Positions 26,475-36,693 of a DNA stretch of 64,000 nt are shown here, one piece after another. Position 1 is the first letter of the stretch, and every line of letters begins with the position of its first letter. The notes below the pieces were generated by a model that saw only the letters and a list, made by a program, of their open reading frames with translations, had not been told where the DNA came from and did no database searches. The DNA is taken from assembly GCF_947500655.1 (NCBI RefSeq), contig NZ_CANMSK010000001.1, positions 186,001 through 250,000 on the forward strand, read 5' to 3'. Source of the DNA: an uncultured Psychrosphaera sp. Lineage in GTDB: Bacteria; Pseudomonadota; Gammaproteobacteria; Enterobacterales; Alteromonadaceae. A program made the translations under genes and the position numbers.

Positions 26475-27311
26475 TTAACCAGCACATAATTTTTTTATAG
26501 ATGAATGACGGCCAAAATGTTTTAGCTTTTTATTTACTTTTATCAAAGTACAAAAAACATTTTCTTTTTTATACAATTTTACTCGTTCAATAAGTGCACT
26601 TCTATAATTAAACGAATAATCTTTATTATACGGTTGTATCATAGTCCGTGAAATTTGCTCTATGCCTTTGGCTTTTTGAATGATTGTCAGTTGTGGCCAA
26701 AATGCCATATAAATAGTCGATAAACCTAAATTAACTTCTGGCATATAAGGACCAAATTTTTCGGCTTTTTCTAGTGCTAACCAAAACTCATCATCAATTT
26801 GATTTAAATGCCATTTAGTCATTGCCAAATCAATCCAAGTATTAGCCCAAACAGGTCTAATTTTTAAACTTTGTTTAAATGAGTTTAGAGCTAAGTTAAG
26901 TAATTGAGGCTTTGGCATTATTTCTGAGTCACTCAAATTGAGCCCCCAAAGTAATACCTTACCTTTTATATCTAAATACAGTGGATGGTTTGGTTGCAAC
27001 TCATTTGCTTTATTAATTGATTTGAATGCTTGTTGCCAAGATTTTACATTGAGTGTTTGTGGAGATTTATGCCAACTTATTAATAAATGATCTGCCGCAT
27101 AATACTGAACATTAGCAATCCCGTATTTAACAGGAAAACTAATCGCAAATATTAATAAACTAAATATCACAACCAAAGCAGCTTTACGCATTAATATAGG
27201 CAAAGGCAATTTAGCTTTTGTTTTACTTGTTCTTTTCTTACGTTTTTTTATTGAGTCATTCATTGAGCCACTTATTGGAGCATTCATTGGATTGTCAGGA
27301 AGTGACTGCAT
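26475..27311 (-). CDS. VpsP-like membrane protein of exopolysaccharide clusters
   Basis: 278 residues. A basic cytoplasmic N-terminus (KKRKKRTSKTKAKLP), one TM helix (about 42-62, ALVVIFSLLIFAISF), then a periplasmic helical region with TPR-like spacing (AFKSINKANELQPNHPLY, ALNSFKQSLKIRPVWANTW). It resembles VpsP, a conserved protein of unknown function at the end of Vibrio-type vps operons. Its ATG overlaps the stop of the phosphatase gene (TAATG). Last gene of the cluster. Confidence 0.7.
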   Translation of the reverse strand: MQSLPDNPMNAPISGSMNDSIKKRKKRTSKTKAKLPLPILMRKAALVVIFSLLIFAISFPVKYGIANVQYYAADHLLISWHKSPQTLNVKSWQQAFKSINKANELQPNHPLYLDIKGKVLLWGLNLSDSEIMPKPQLLNLALNSFKQSLKIRPVWANTWIDLAMTKWHLNQIDDEFWLALEKAEKFGPYMPEVNLGLSTIYMAFWPQLTIIQKAKGIEQISRTMIQPYNKDYSFNYRSALIERVKLYKKENVFCTLIKVNKKLKHFGRHSSIKKLCAG

Positions 27312-28030
27312 TAGTTTATATCTAATAATAGTGCTGGATTATCATACACCAACTTATTCGCTTCAGCTTCACCAATAACGTTTGCTGCTACCGCAACCGC
27401 TTCAGTTAGCATTGGTGGACGACGTTTAATATTATGAGCATCACTGGCAATAAATTGTATAACGCCCATTTCAAGTAATTCTATTGATCTTGTGACACAA
27501 ATATCACCAAAGTGACCTAATAGTGAACTACCGGTAACTTGGAATAAACAGCCTAATTGGATAAAAGGTTTAAGAACAGACATGTCTTTTTGCACATCCC
27601 TATTCCTTTCTGGATGAGCAATAATAGGAATAATATTTTTCTTAATTAGCCACTTAACCAACTTGTCTGAACCAATGGGAATATTACTATGGGGCATTTC
27701 AAGCAACAAAGCATCCATACCTTTCCATTTACCAATAAATGGAACATTCCCCTTTTCAATCATAGGCATAATATCTGGGCTAATTCTTACTTCAGCGCCA
27801 GAATAAACATTAAGTGGTATCCCCTGCTTCTCGAGTTCTACTTTAAATCCTTGTACAGCTTCATTGATAACAGCCAAGTTATTATTAAAACGTCCAATAT
27901 TAATATGTGGCGTCAAAATAGAGTGCTTAATATTATTTTCAACAGCCAGTTTTGCTAATTCAATAGCTTCATCCATATCAGATGCGCCATCGTCTATGTT
28001 AGGTAAAAAGTGACAATGTATATCAATCAT
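27311..28030 (-). CDS. CpsB/CapC-type PHP tyrosine-protein phosphatase
   Basis: 239 residues. PHP-domain metal motif MIDIHCHFLPNIDDGA at the N-terminus, then ILTPHINIGRF, GAEVRIS, IPIIAHPERNRD and FIASDAHNIKRRP. These manganese-dependent phosphatases dephosphorylate the tyrosine autokinase and so control polymer length and export. It follows the kinase gene by 39 bp, as expected. Confidence 0.92.
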   Translation of the reverse strand: MIDIHCHFLPNIDDGASDMDEAIELAKLAVENNIKHSILTPHINIGRFNNNLAVINEAVQGFKVELEKQGIPLNVYSGAEVRISPDIMPMIEKGNVPFIGKWKGMDALLLEMPHSNIPIGSDKLVKWLIKKNIIPIIAHPERNRDVQKDMSVLKPFIQLGCLFQVTGSSLLGHFGDICVTRSIELLEMGVIQFIASDAHNIKRRPPMLTEAVAVAANVIGEAEANKLVYDNPALLLDIN

Positions 28031-28069
28031 AATATTAAGCAGCTTATCTTAGGTATTTAAAAGTTAACC

Positions 28070-30265
28070 TTAATTGGTCTCATCAGAGTTATACGCATAG
28101 TAATCGTAATAACCATGATAGCCCTCATAATTCTCTTTTTTGCTTACGTCTACATAATTTAGTACAACACCAGCCAATTTAGCGTTTACTTCAAGCAAAC
28201 GGCCAATACCATTTTTAGCGACTTTTTGGCGAGTATAATCCGCTCTAATAATATAAATTAAAGAATCAACATATTTTGATACAACCAACGCATCACTTAC
28301 GGCTTGAGTTGGAGCCATATCTATAACAATTCTATCGTACTTAGTTCTAAAGTCTGCCAACAACTCAACAAATTTAGGTGACGATAATAATTCCAATGGA
28401 TTTGGCGGGATCATCCCAGCGGTAAGCACGTCTATACCAGATTGCTCATCTTTATAAATACAGTCTTCTAACTTTTCTGTGCCAGCAATAAGATTTGCTA
28501 AACCTGGGTGATATGCAGGTAAACCAAATAGCTTACAAATAGAAGGTCTACGCATATCAGCATCAATCAACAACACACTTTCCATTTGAGCCATAGCAAA
28601 AGCAATGTTAATGGAGGTTGTGGTTTTACCTTCATTTGGTTGTGAAGACGTTACCTGAATAACTTGTTGTGCTTTATCTATATTAGTTAAAGTAAAGCTG
28701 GTCCTTAATGTTCTAATTGACTCAGAAAAAGCCCGCTGATCTTTTTTATAAAAACAATGCAAAGACAAGTCTTTATCTTTGTCATGTTTCACTAATGGGA
28801 TTAAACCTAATAATCGTTGCCCCAGCTTATTTTCAATTTCTTCTGTTGTTCTAAACGAGTCATTTAATGCATCAATAACAAATACAAATACAACACCAAC
28901 AGCTAATGAAGCAATAAAGGCTAATACAACTATTAATCCCTTTTTAGGTTTAGACGGTAAAATTGGAATGGATGCTCTGTCAGTAAATCTGGCATGAGCA
29001 GACTCAAAATCACTAGTAATAGACGTTTCTTTAGCACGTTCAATAAAGGTGTCATACAACTTACGGTTAGTAGAAACCTGACGTTTGAATCGAATGTATT
29101 TATTTTCAAGTTTTAAATTATGCTGGTGTTCAATACGCGTCGCTTCAATATCACTTTTAATATTTTTAATTCGCGTATTAGCCGCCGTTAATAGCTTTTC
29201 CGAGTTTTCAGCTAAATTAATAATTTCGGCATTAATACGGTCATTAATGGCAACTAGCTCAGCTTTGGCAGAATACATTTTAGGATGTTTAGGGCCATAT
29301 ACTTGACCTAAATCTGATAATTTACGCTGAACCGCAATCTGATCTTGTTTAAAATCTTGAACGGTTTTATTGGAGGCTATAATTTCTAAACCCGCGAGTT
29401 CAGATATATCTTTTGCTCCATTACTTTTAAAAATCTCATTAACACTGTTTATTTGAGCTTTAATCTGCTCTTCTTCAATTAAACGTTTTTGTAATGCTTG
29501 TAAACGTTCACCAGTGATCTCAGCTACACCATTTATAACGGTTAATTCATTTTCCGTTATAAAATTTTGTAACTCATCTTCAGATAAGCGCAAGTTTTCT
29601 TCTAATCCCTCAAGGCGACTGTTTAACCAAACTTCCGCTTTTTTAGTCACATTATTTTTTGAGGTTATATAATTTTGTATATATGTTTCGCCCAAAGTAT
29701 TAGCAATATCTGCTGCTAATTTAGGATCTTCAGATTCAAATGTAATATTAACTAATTGAGTTTTTCTAATTGGGGATATAGACAACTTTTTAACAAAAAC
29801 ATCTAATATTTGATGATTTTTAATACGCTCAATATCTTCTTCAGATAGAACATCACCGCTATTGGATAGACCTAAAACACTTTTAATCCAACCTTTTAAA
29901 CTAAAACTAGATGGGTCTCCGGCAAATTCTATTTTATCTTTTAAAGACATATCTTTAATTACTTTCTCAGAAAGTGATTTAGATTTTAAAATTTCAAATT
30001 GCGTTAAAAAGTATTCTTTCTGTGCCGAATTAATACCATAAACATCTTCAATTGACACGGCTTTAGCTGCTTCAGCTTCAATTAAAAGCGTTGCCGTAGA
30101 TTGATAACTTGGTGTAATAGACATAACAACTACGATAGTAAATAACGTAATTGCCATCGCAAAACTAAGGATTTTAAATTTTGATTTATTTATTACTTTC
30201 CAGTATTGACGTAAATCTAAAACTTCTTCATTTGCCTTCGTTGGCAGAACAACTGGATCACTCAT
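28070..30265 (-). CDS. Polysaccharide co-polymerase / tyrosine autokinase (Wzc-like)
   Basis: 731 residues. N-terminal Wzz domain with TM1 at about 32-52, a long periplasmic coiled-coil section (about 200-420), TM2 at about 445-465, then a cytoplasmic BY-kinase domain. Walker A SSQPNEGKTTT lies at about 541, Walker A' VLLIDADMRRP at about 566 and Walker B IVIDMAPT later. The C-terminal tyrosine cluster is YEGYHGYYDYYAY. It controls chain length and export at the inner membrane. Cognate phosphatase downstream, export protein upstream. Confidence 0.95.
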   Translation of the reverse strand: MSDPVVLPTKANEEVLDLRQYWKVINKSKFKILSFAMAITLFTIVVVMSITPSYQSTATLLIEAEAAKAVSIEDVYGINSAQKEYFLTQFEILKSKSLSEKVIKDMSLKDKIEFAGDPSSFSLKGWIKSVLGLSNSGDVLSEEDIERIKNHQILDVFVKKLSISPIRKTQLVNITFESEDPKLAADIANTLGETYIQNYITSKNNVTKKAEVWLNSRLEGLEENLRLSEDELQNFITENELTVINGVAEITGERLQALQKRLIEEEQIKAQINSVNEIFKSNGAKDISELAGLEIIASNKTVQDFKQDQIAVQRKLSDLGQVYGPKHPKMYSAKAELVAINDRINAEIINLAENSEKLLTAANTRIKNIKSDIEATRIEHQHNLKLENKYIRFKRQVSTNRKLYDTFIERAKETSITSDFESAHARFTDRASIPILPSKPKKGLIVVLAFIASLAVGVVFVFVIDALNDSFRTTEEIENKLGQRLLGLIPLVKHDKDKDLSLHCFYKKDQRAFSESIRTLRTSFTLTNIDKAQQVIQVTSSQPNEGKTTTSINIAFAMAQMESVLLIDADMRRPSICKLFGLPAYHPGLANLIAGTEKLEDCIYKDEQSGIDVLTAGMIPPNPLELLSSPKFVELLADFRTKYDRIVIDMAPTQAVSDALVVSKYVDSLIYIIRADYTRQKVAKNGIGRLLEVNAKLAGVVLNYVDVSKKENYEGYHGYYDYYAYNSDETN

Positions 30266-30321
30266 TTTTTTATTCCATTTCTACGCCTATTAAGGCGCTT
30301 TAAAATACAAAGTTAACACTA

Positions 30322-30885
30322 TTAAAAAAAACGTTTTTCTATATAAAGTGTATCACCAGGCTCAATATCCGTTGATAACTCAACTAATACTCTATTAGTC
30401 TCAAGTTGACCTTCTTTTACAAGATACAATTTATCATTTGCCGCACGTTCAGTGAAACCGCCCGCCATAGAAATAGCCTTGTTAACGGTAAAACCAGGTT
30501 CAAATGCAAAACCACCAGGTTTATCTACTTCACCGTGTACATATATATTTCTATATTTAAGAATATTGACAGAAACGGTAGGATTTATTAAATAATCCCC
30601 TTTTAGCTTTTGCTGTATTTCTTTTTCTAAATCTGACTTGGTTGAACCAACAGCCAACACTTCACCAATAAACCTAAAATTGATTTTACCGTCAGACGTT
30701 AATATGGTTTTTAAAAATAAATCTTCCTGTCCAAAAACAGTGATCTCGATTTCATCTCCAGCTCCAAATACATAACTTGGCTTCGACTGAGCTGCATAAC
30801 TAGAAAATCCAATTAGCAGAACAGTTAAAACCAAAATATTTAGAACTAAAGAAGCCCAATTAAATGGGCTCTTTAGTGTTTTCAT
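30322..30885 (-). CDS. Polysaccharide export protein, short GumB/VpsN type (Wza family)
   Basis: 187 residues from ATG 30885; a TTG at 30900 would overlap the upstream gene by 11 bases. Signal peptide MKTLKSPFNWASLVLNILVL... ending near SSYAA, with no lipobox. Poly_export domain (YVFGAGDEIEITVFGQEDL, INFRFIGEV, YLINPTVSVNI) and one SLBB domain (YVHGEVDKPGGFAFEPGFTVNKAI). It lacks the extra SLBB and the C-terminal outer-membrane helix of E. coli Wza, so the adjacent beta-barrel protein probably supplies the outer-membrane pore. Confidence 0.9.
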   Translation of the reverse strand: MKTLKSPFNWASLVLNILVLTVLLIGFSSYAAQSKPSYVFGAGDEIEITVFGQEDLFLKTILTSDGKINFRFIGEVLAVGSTKSDLEKEIQQKLKGDYLINPTVSVNILKYRNIYVHGEVDKPGGFAFEPGFTVNKAISMAGGFTERAANDKLYLVKEGQLETNRVLVELSTDIEPGDTLYIEKRFF

Positions 30886-30889
30886 TTTA

Positions 30890-32131
30890 TTACATACCAA
30901 CTGTTACGTTTATACCAACAACATTTTGAGTAAATCCAATACCCGCAGTTGTTGACGTTCTTTCCATGTTACTCAATGAACCCGTTACTAAAACGTTAGA
31001 TCTGAATGCATAATCTAAGTTAGCACTAAACATAGATGTTTCATCTGCTCGGCCATCAGCAGTTCCACCTACATAATCTTCCGTGTTCAAGCTATATGAA
31101 AGACTTGCATCAACTGCATCACTGAAGTTATACATCCAGCTAGCTGAGTAAACCGCATCTTCAATATAATCACCTACAACACTTGGATCTTTAGCTGCTG
31201 ATGACGTAGTCAATGTAAAAGTTGAGAATGTAAACGGTTGGTATTGAATATTACCTTCCCATGCTAAACCACTAAAATCATCTCTTGCATCAGTTTCAAA
31301 TGCTTTATTCTGTATACCAACTTTAAATGAGCCAGACGTTAACGCCGTTGCTTCCCATTTTATACCAACTAAAGCTCTTGCATCATCGCTGTCACGACTT
31401 GAACCTGAATCTTCGTAACGAATTAATGAATCTGATACTTCAATAAATAACTCACCGCCAGCACCCGTTTGGAAGTAAAATGCGCCACCAAGTTTACTAG
31501 AGGTAAAATCCTTACCTTCAGTTAAATCAGTAATCACACCATTAGTCACAGATAAAGATTCATCATAAGCTTTATCATTAATAAGCCCAGACAATTCAAT
31601 ACGTCCGTTACTTTCTTTAAGTCCATAACTGTAATTGGCCGAAAGTGACATATTAGAATATAGAGTTGGCTCACTGATAGCATCAGCATTACCTTCAGAA
31701 TTACCTGTACCTCTAGGCTCATGCCCACCAGTGTATCCTGCTGCTAGATCTAACGCTGTATAGGCAGAAAGTCCTAAATTCGCAGATAACCCTACATTGT
31801 GGTCAAAATAGTTATCATCTTCAGAGTCAGCGTATGTTCCACTTACTCCAGAATAATTGAAACTATAAACATTAACACCATCATCCAAAACAGCATTTAC
31901 GGCTGGATTTATAACGGTCACCAAGCTAGCAATTTCATCTTCAGTTTGGAACGTAACATTATCATCGTTCTTTAATGCAACTGATATTGTTGGAGTAATG
32001 TTAATACCATTATCCAACGGTATTGCAGCTGGTGAAAACGTTTGGTTTGCATGTACGGCTCCGCTTGCAACCAAGACACTTAAAAGTGATAAGCGGTAAA
32101 GACTTTTGTTTCGTTTTATATTATTAACCAT
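30890..32131 (-). CDS. Outer-membrane beta-barrel protein of exopolysaccharide export (VpsM-like)
   Basis: 413 residues with signal peptide ending GAVHA. The body is repeated amphipathic strands with aromatic and small residues (SLSANYSYGL, GGAFYFQTG, ASLSYSLNTED, FSANLDYAF), ending in TQNVVGINVTVGM, as in barrel proteins of the BBP2/VpsM group found beside GumB-type exporters. Highly acidic loops. It lies immediately upstream of the export protein. Pore function inferred from position and barrel pattern. Confidence 0.8.
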   Translation of the reverse strand: MVNNIKRNKSLYRLSLLSVLVASGAVHANQTFSPAAIPLDNGINITPTISVALKNDDNVTFQTEDEIASLVTVINPAVNAVLDDGVNVYSFNYSGVSGTYADSEDDNYFDHNVGLSANLGLSAYTALDLAAGYTGGHEPRGTGNSEGNADAISEPTLYSNMSLSANYSYGLKESNGRIELSGLINDKAYDESLSVTNGVITDLTEGKDFTSSKLGGAFYFQTGAGGELFIEVSDSLIRYEDSGSSRDSDDARALVGIKWEATALTSGSFKVGIQNKAFETDARDDFSGLAWEGNIQYQPFTFSTFTLTTSSAAKDPSVVGDYIEDAVYSASWMYNFSDAVDASLSYSLNTEDYVGGTADGRADETSMFSANLDYAFRSNVLVTGSLSNMERTSTTAGIGFTQNVVGINVTVGM

Positions 32132-32180
32132 AGCAAGATTCCATCTTTTAGTGTTGTATGCACAGCTTTATAGTTAAGCT

Positions 32181-33584
32181 TTAGTGCACGTTTTTATTGT
32201 TAAACTCTCTCAAAATAGTCAAAAAAATTATTTTCATATCTAAAAACAATGACCATTCTCTTATGTATTCTAAATCAAATTCTATTCTTTTTTTCATTTT
32301 CTCTAGTGTGTCAGTTTCTCCACGCCATCCATTTATTTGCGCCCAGCCGGTAATGCCAGGTCTAACTTTATGTCGTAACATATAAAAGTCGACCAACTTC
32401 CTATACTCTTCATTATGAGTTACTGCATGAGGTCTTGGGCCAACTATTGACATACGTCCTTGTAAAACATTAATAAACTGAGGTAATTCGTCCAAAGAGG
32501 TTCTTCTTAAAATAGCCCCCAGCTTAGTAATTCTTGCGTCATTTTTTGTGGCTTGTTTAACTACATCACCATTATCTTGAGTAGTCATTGATCTAAACTT
32601 ATAAACTTTTATCTGCTTTCCGTCTTGCCCATAACGAATTTGTCTAAACAAAACAGGTCCTTTTGAGTCCAATTTTATTAATAAAGCAATGATCAACATT
32701 GGAATGGCGATCAGTAATAAAATTAATGCTGCACCAATAAAGTCTTCAATACGCTTTATTGTGGACTTTATGCCACTAAATGGGGATGAATAAACACTAA
32801 TGGTTTGAACTTTCCCAACTTGTCCAATACTTGAATTTATTAAATTAAACATAAAAAAGTCAGGAACAACATGCACTTCCACAGTCGTATCACCTAACTT
32901 TAATAAAATGTCTTTAATTCTGTCTTGTGCAGACATAGGCATTGCTATATAAACAATGTCAACGCCCCCATTTTTAGCAAGATCTATACCTTCATCTATA
33001 GAGCCTTTCACAAAGGGAGAATACGTTGCAGATAAACGTTCAGGGACTCTATCGTCATAAAAGCCATGAAAATCTAAACCTATTTCTGGATTTTCAAATA
33101 ACTCTTCAACTAAACGGCAACCGGAATTGGTAACACCTAAAACAGCAATTTTTCTAGAGTTATAACCTTTTTTTCTAATCGCTATTAAAAACGCTTTAAA
33201 AAGTGTTCTCCATAGCATTAATTCAATAACAACAATAACGGACCAAACACCGACAACAACTCGTGAGAGATCTGTACTTGTTTTTGAGAAAAACAAGAAA
33301 GTTAAAAATACAAAGCTAGTTAAAAACCAAACGGTAAGAGTATAGAGCAGCATTTTATTGGTTTTAGTTGTTCTCCATGAACGATACAAACCAAACATTT
33401 CGCCTAGAAACGCAAATGAGATCATAGCGATAAAGCTTAAAATCAAATAGCGTTCAGAGAATGGAATATCATAAAAATGACAAACAAACTGAAGAGTAAA
33501 ATGAATTATAATGAGATCAATAGCACGATACATCAACGTAAATTGAGCGGTATGGTTCTGAATAATCCCTTTTTTTGTATCCAT
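32181..33584 (-). CDS. Undecaprenyl-phosphate hexose-1-phosphate transferase (WcaJ-type)
   Basis: 467 residues. Four predicted TM helices in the first ~125, a CoA-binding-like Rossmann domain (KIAVLGVTNSGCRLVEEL, about 145-245), a fifth TM/hairpin (about 280-300), then the catalytic PGT domain: GPVLFRQIRYGQDGK, VYKFRSM, RRTSLDELPQFINVLQGRMSIVGPRP, VRPGITGWAQINGWRGETD. Begins repeat-unit assembly by placing the first sugar phosphate, typically glucose, on the lipid carrier. AAGG 9 bases before the ATG. Confidence 0.93.
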   Translation of the reverse strand: MDTKKGIIQNHTAQFTLMYRAIDLIIIHFTLQFVCHFYDIPFSERYLILSFIAMISFAFLGEMFGLYRSWRTTKTNKMLLYTLTVWFLTSFVFLTFLFFSKTSTDLSRVVVGVWSVIVVIELMLWRTLFKAFLIAIRKKGYNSRKIAVLGVTNSGCRLVEELFENPEIGLDFHGFYDDRVPERLSATYSPFVKGSIDEGIDLAKNGGVDIVYIAMPMSAQDRIKDILLKLGDTTVEVHVVPDFFMFNLINSSIGQVGKVQTISVYSSPFSGIKSTIKRIEDFIGAALILLLIAIPMLIIALLIKLDSKGPVLFRQIRYGQDGKQIKVYKFRSMTTQDNGDVVKQATKNDARITKLGAILRRTSLDELPQFINVLQGRMSIVGPRPHAVTHNEEYRKLVDFYMLRHKVRPGITGWAQINGWRGETDTLEKMKKRIEFDLEYIREWSLFLDMKIIFLTILREFNNKNVH

Positions 33585-33686
33585 TATTTTTTACCTTATT
33601 ATTTTGTATATATTTTACACTAAACGGTAACTTAATCACATGAAAATATTGAATAAACTAGCAAAATATTGTTACTTATTTTTGAC

Positions 33687-35096
33687 TTAATTTATTAATA
33701 AAGTTAACACTTTACTGACATAATTTTGTGCTGATGTCATAGTGTCAGCTTCACTGTAACATCTTAATTCTGGAGCATTTCCAGATGGTCTCAAATGAAT
33801 AATGTCGCCATTATCTAGTGTTATCCTTAAGCCGTCTGTAGAGTCCACATTTTTAACGGTATTATTTTCAAAACCCAATGTTGTTAACAATCCTTGAGTA
33901 TGTGTTAAACCATAATTAATTATTTCTCGACTTTTAGATGTCGCAAAATTTTTAACTCTGTCACTATAAGTGTAACGTTTTGGTAATAAACCTACAGAAG
34001 CTGTAATTTTTTTATCATCTGACATCAACATAATTGCTGGCAAAACGGCATCACGTGTTGGCAATGCTTTTAACACCTTATTATTAATTGTAATATCGCT
34101 TCCCAAAAGGAAACCGCCATTAGCTTCAAAGCCAGCAATACTTGACTTACTTTTTGCTAAATTAGCAAATTCAGCAATAACATAAGGCGAGCCGATTTTA
34201 GTTCTAACTACAGTTTCAAATAAACCACTTAACTCTATAGCTGTATTACAACTAACAGGAACCGCAAGCGCTTCAATTTTAAGAGCTTTGGCACACAACA
34301 CACCTAAAATATCACCTCTTAACCAATCTCCATTTTCATCAGCTACCAATGGTCTATCACCATCACCATCCGTTGAAAATATGGCATCTAACTGATATTC
34401 ATCAGACCATTTTTGTGCTTTAACTTTATCTTCTTCTGACACAGCCTCAGTATCTATAGGAACAAAAGTGTCTGTTCTTTCCAGCGATATAACTTCTGCA
34501 CCTAAAGACTCAAATAAAGGTTTATATAAATCACGACCAGAGCTTGAATGCTCATAAATACCAATACGTTTTCCTTGCAAACAATTGTCATTAAACAACT
34601 CGGTATATCGCAATTTATAACGTTCGCCCGCAGATAAATCCGCAGACATTTCTGGTATCTGTTTAATTGAATTAAAGGTAGAAATATTTGACAATATATC
34701 GAGTTCATCCTGCTTAGATATTTCTCCATCTGGGCGATAAAACTTAAGTCCATTTCTGTCAAACGGAATATGACTACCCGTTATCATAATGGCTGGCATA
34801 TTGTCTTCCATAGCTGAATACGCCAAAGCCGGTGTAGGTAACACGCCATAATAAATTGGTATGATCCCAATCTGCTCAAGTACCGCTGCACAATTCATTG
34901 CCATCTTATAACTGCTTGGACGATTATCTATTGCTAACGCTAAATGGGTAAACTTAAAGTTTTTGGTAATAGCGTTTACAAAGGCAACTGTAAATGCAGC
35001 ACAAACATCTGCGGTAAAGTCTGTAACTAAACCTCTTGCGCCACTGGTACCAAATTTAACATCACTATTTTTTAATACTTCTGCTGATATCAACAT
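33687..35096 (-). CDS. manB: Phosphomannomutase (alpha-D-phosphohexomutase family)
   Basis: 469 residues from ATG 35096 (spacing to AAAGAG is better than from 35102). Catalytic phosphoserine Ser108 in [12 protein letters not shown], metal loop STDGDGDRP at about 240, sugar-binding [13 protein letters not shown], and the C-terminal phosphate-binding loop [15 protein letters not shown]. Converts Man-6-P to Man-1-P for the GDP-mannose enzyme encoded just upstream. Phosphoglucomutase activity cannot be excluded. Confidence 0.9.
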   Translation of the reverse strand: MLISAEVLKNSDVKFGTSGARGLVTDFTADVCAAFTVAFVNAITKNFKFTHLALAIDNRPSSYKMAMNCAAVLEQIGIIPIYYGVLPTPALAYSAMEDNMPAIMITGSHIPFDRNGLKFYRPDGEISKQDELDILSNISTFNSIKQIPEMSADLSAGERYKLRYTELFNDNCLQGKRIGIYEHSSSGRDLYKPLFESLGAEVISLERTDTFVPIDTEAVSEEDKVKAQKWSDEYQLDAIFSTDGDGDRPLVADENGDWLRGDILGVLCAKALKIEALAVPVSCNTAIELSGLFETVVRTKIGSPYVIAEFANLAKSKSSIAGFEANGGFLLGSDITINNKVLKALPTRDAVLPAIMLMSDDKKITASVGLLPKRYTYSDRVKNFATSKSREIINYGLTHTQGLLTTLGFENNTVKNVDSTDGLRITLDNGDIIHLRPSGNAPELRCYSEADTMTSAQNYVSKVLTLLIN

Positions 35097-35159
35097 ACTC
35101 ATTCTCTTTATTATTAGCTTTAAGTGTGTTTAATTTGAGCTATATAACTAGCCCCTGCT

Positions 35160-36599
35160 CTACTTACCAATACGTCCATATCTATCTTCAAAACGCACAA
35201 TATCGTCTTCACCTAAATAAGAACCAGCTTGAACTTCAATTAGCTCTAAGTCGACCTTACCTGGGTTCTCCAGCGCGTGAACAATACCAATTGGAATATA
35301 AGTAGATTGATTCTCAGTTAACAAGATCTTCTCTTCACCATTTGTCACCATTGCCGTTCCAGAAACAACAATCCAATGTTCAGCTCTATGGTGATGCATT
35401 TGCACAGACAACTTAGCGCCCGGCTTCACAGTAATGCGTTTAACTTGAAAACGATCACCATTATCTACCGAGTCATACTTGCCCCAAGGGCGATAAACTT
35501 CTCTATGTAAAGTAGCTTCAGGGCGCTGTTCACTTTTAAGTTTATTAACAATCTCTTTTACTTTTTGCGACTCATCTTTATGAGCAACAAGTACTGCATC
35601 TTTTGTATTAATAATCACTAAATTATCAACACCTACCGTAGCAACCAATTTGTCTTCTGTAACTACAAGTGTATTGGTGGTATTTACCGCCTCAACATCA
35701 CCTTTAAATGCGTTACCGTAAGTATCCTGTTTTGACACTTCCCATAATGCAGAAAAACCACCAACGTCATTCCAACCAGCATCCATTGGGATCACAACAA
35801 CATCATCGTTACTGTTGTCACTGCAGAGTGGTTCCATTACCGCATAATCAATAGAGTCATCAGGGCAAACTTCAAATGCAGCTTTATCTATACGGATAAA
35901 ATCAAGATCAGTACTTTGTACTCTCATCGCATTATCACAAGCGGCGTAAATATCTGGACGGTGTTTTTTTAATTCATCCAAATAACGACTCGCTTTAAAT
36001 AAGAACATGCCACTGTTCCAATAATAATCGCCACTTTTTACATATTCTTTTGCGGTTTTCTCGTCTGGTTTTTCAACAAATTGATCAACAACATAACCGT
36101 TATTTGAGCCGGTTGCTGCTTGCCCACGTTTAATATAGCCATAACCCGTCTCTGGTTTATTAGCCACAATACCAAACGTAACCATTTTACCTTGCTCGGC
36201 AAACTCAGCGGCTTGTTTTACTGATTCAGTAAATGCAACGTCATCATCAATTACATGATCAGCCGCTAATACCAGCAATAAAGGATCATCTCCAGTTTCC
36301 ACCGCTTTTAACGCCGCTAGCGCAATGGCTGGTGCGGTATTTCTACCAACTGGTTCCAAAAATATGCCTGAGTGTTGCGCATTTATTTGACGTACTTGTT
36401 CAGCAGCAATAAAGCGATGCTCTTCATTACAAATTAACATTGCAGGGGCATGTTCAATATCAGCCAAGCGCGTTAACGTTGCTTGCAGCATAGTTTGTTG
36501 TGAGTCACCCAAAGCCAAAAATTGCTTTGGGTAATTTCCACGAGAAAGCGGCCATAAACGAGTGCCAGAACCGCCAGCCATAATGACAGGTAAAATCAT
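35160..36599 (-). CDS. manC: Mannose-1-phosphate guanylyltransferase / mannose-6-phosphate isomerase (bifunctional)
   Basis: 479 residues from the ATG at 36599, AAGGA 8 bases upstream. N-terminal nucleotidyltransferase [27 protein letters not shown] and [15 protein letters not shown]-terminal type II isomerase cupin [35 protein letters not shown] and [13 protein letters not shown]. Makes GDP-mannose, so the polymer very likely contains mannose or a sugar derived from it. Confidence 0.95.
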   Translation of the reverse strand: MILPVIMAGGSGTRLWPLSRGNYPKQFLALGDSQQTMLQATLTRLADIEHAPAMLICNEEHRFIAAEQVRQINAQHSGIFLEPVGRNTAPAIALAALKAVETGDDPLLLVLAADHVIDDDVAFTESVKQAAEFAEQGKMVTFGIVANKPETGYGYIKRGQAATGSNNGYVVDQFVEKPDEKTAKEYVKSGDYYWNSGMFLFKASRYLDELKKHRPDIYAACDNAMRVQSTDLDFIRIDKAAFEVCPDDSIDYAVMEPLCSDNSNDDVVVIPMDAGWNDVGGFSALWEVSKQDTYGNAFKGDVEAVNTTNTLVVTEDKLVATVGVDNLVIINTKDAVLVAHKDESQKVKEIVNKLKSEQRPEATLHREVYRPWGKYDSVDNGDRFQVKRITVKPGAKLSVQMHHHRAEHWIVVSGTAMVTNGEEKILLTENQSTYIPIGIVHALENPGKVDLELIEVQAGSYLGEDDIVRFEDRYGRIGK

Positions 36600-36693
36600 A
36601 ATCAAATTCCTTCTACTTTAGATTTACAAATGGTTTAAATACCATTTGGTGTGCTTTGTACGACCAGCCTCAAAGCACTTTTCTATAAAATAA

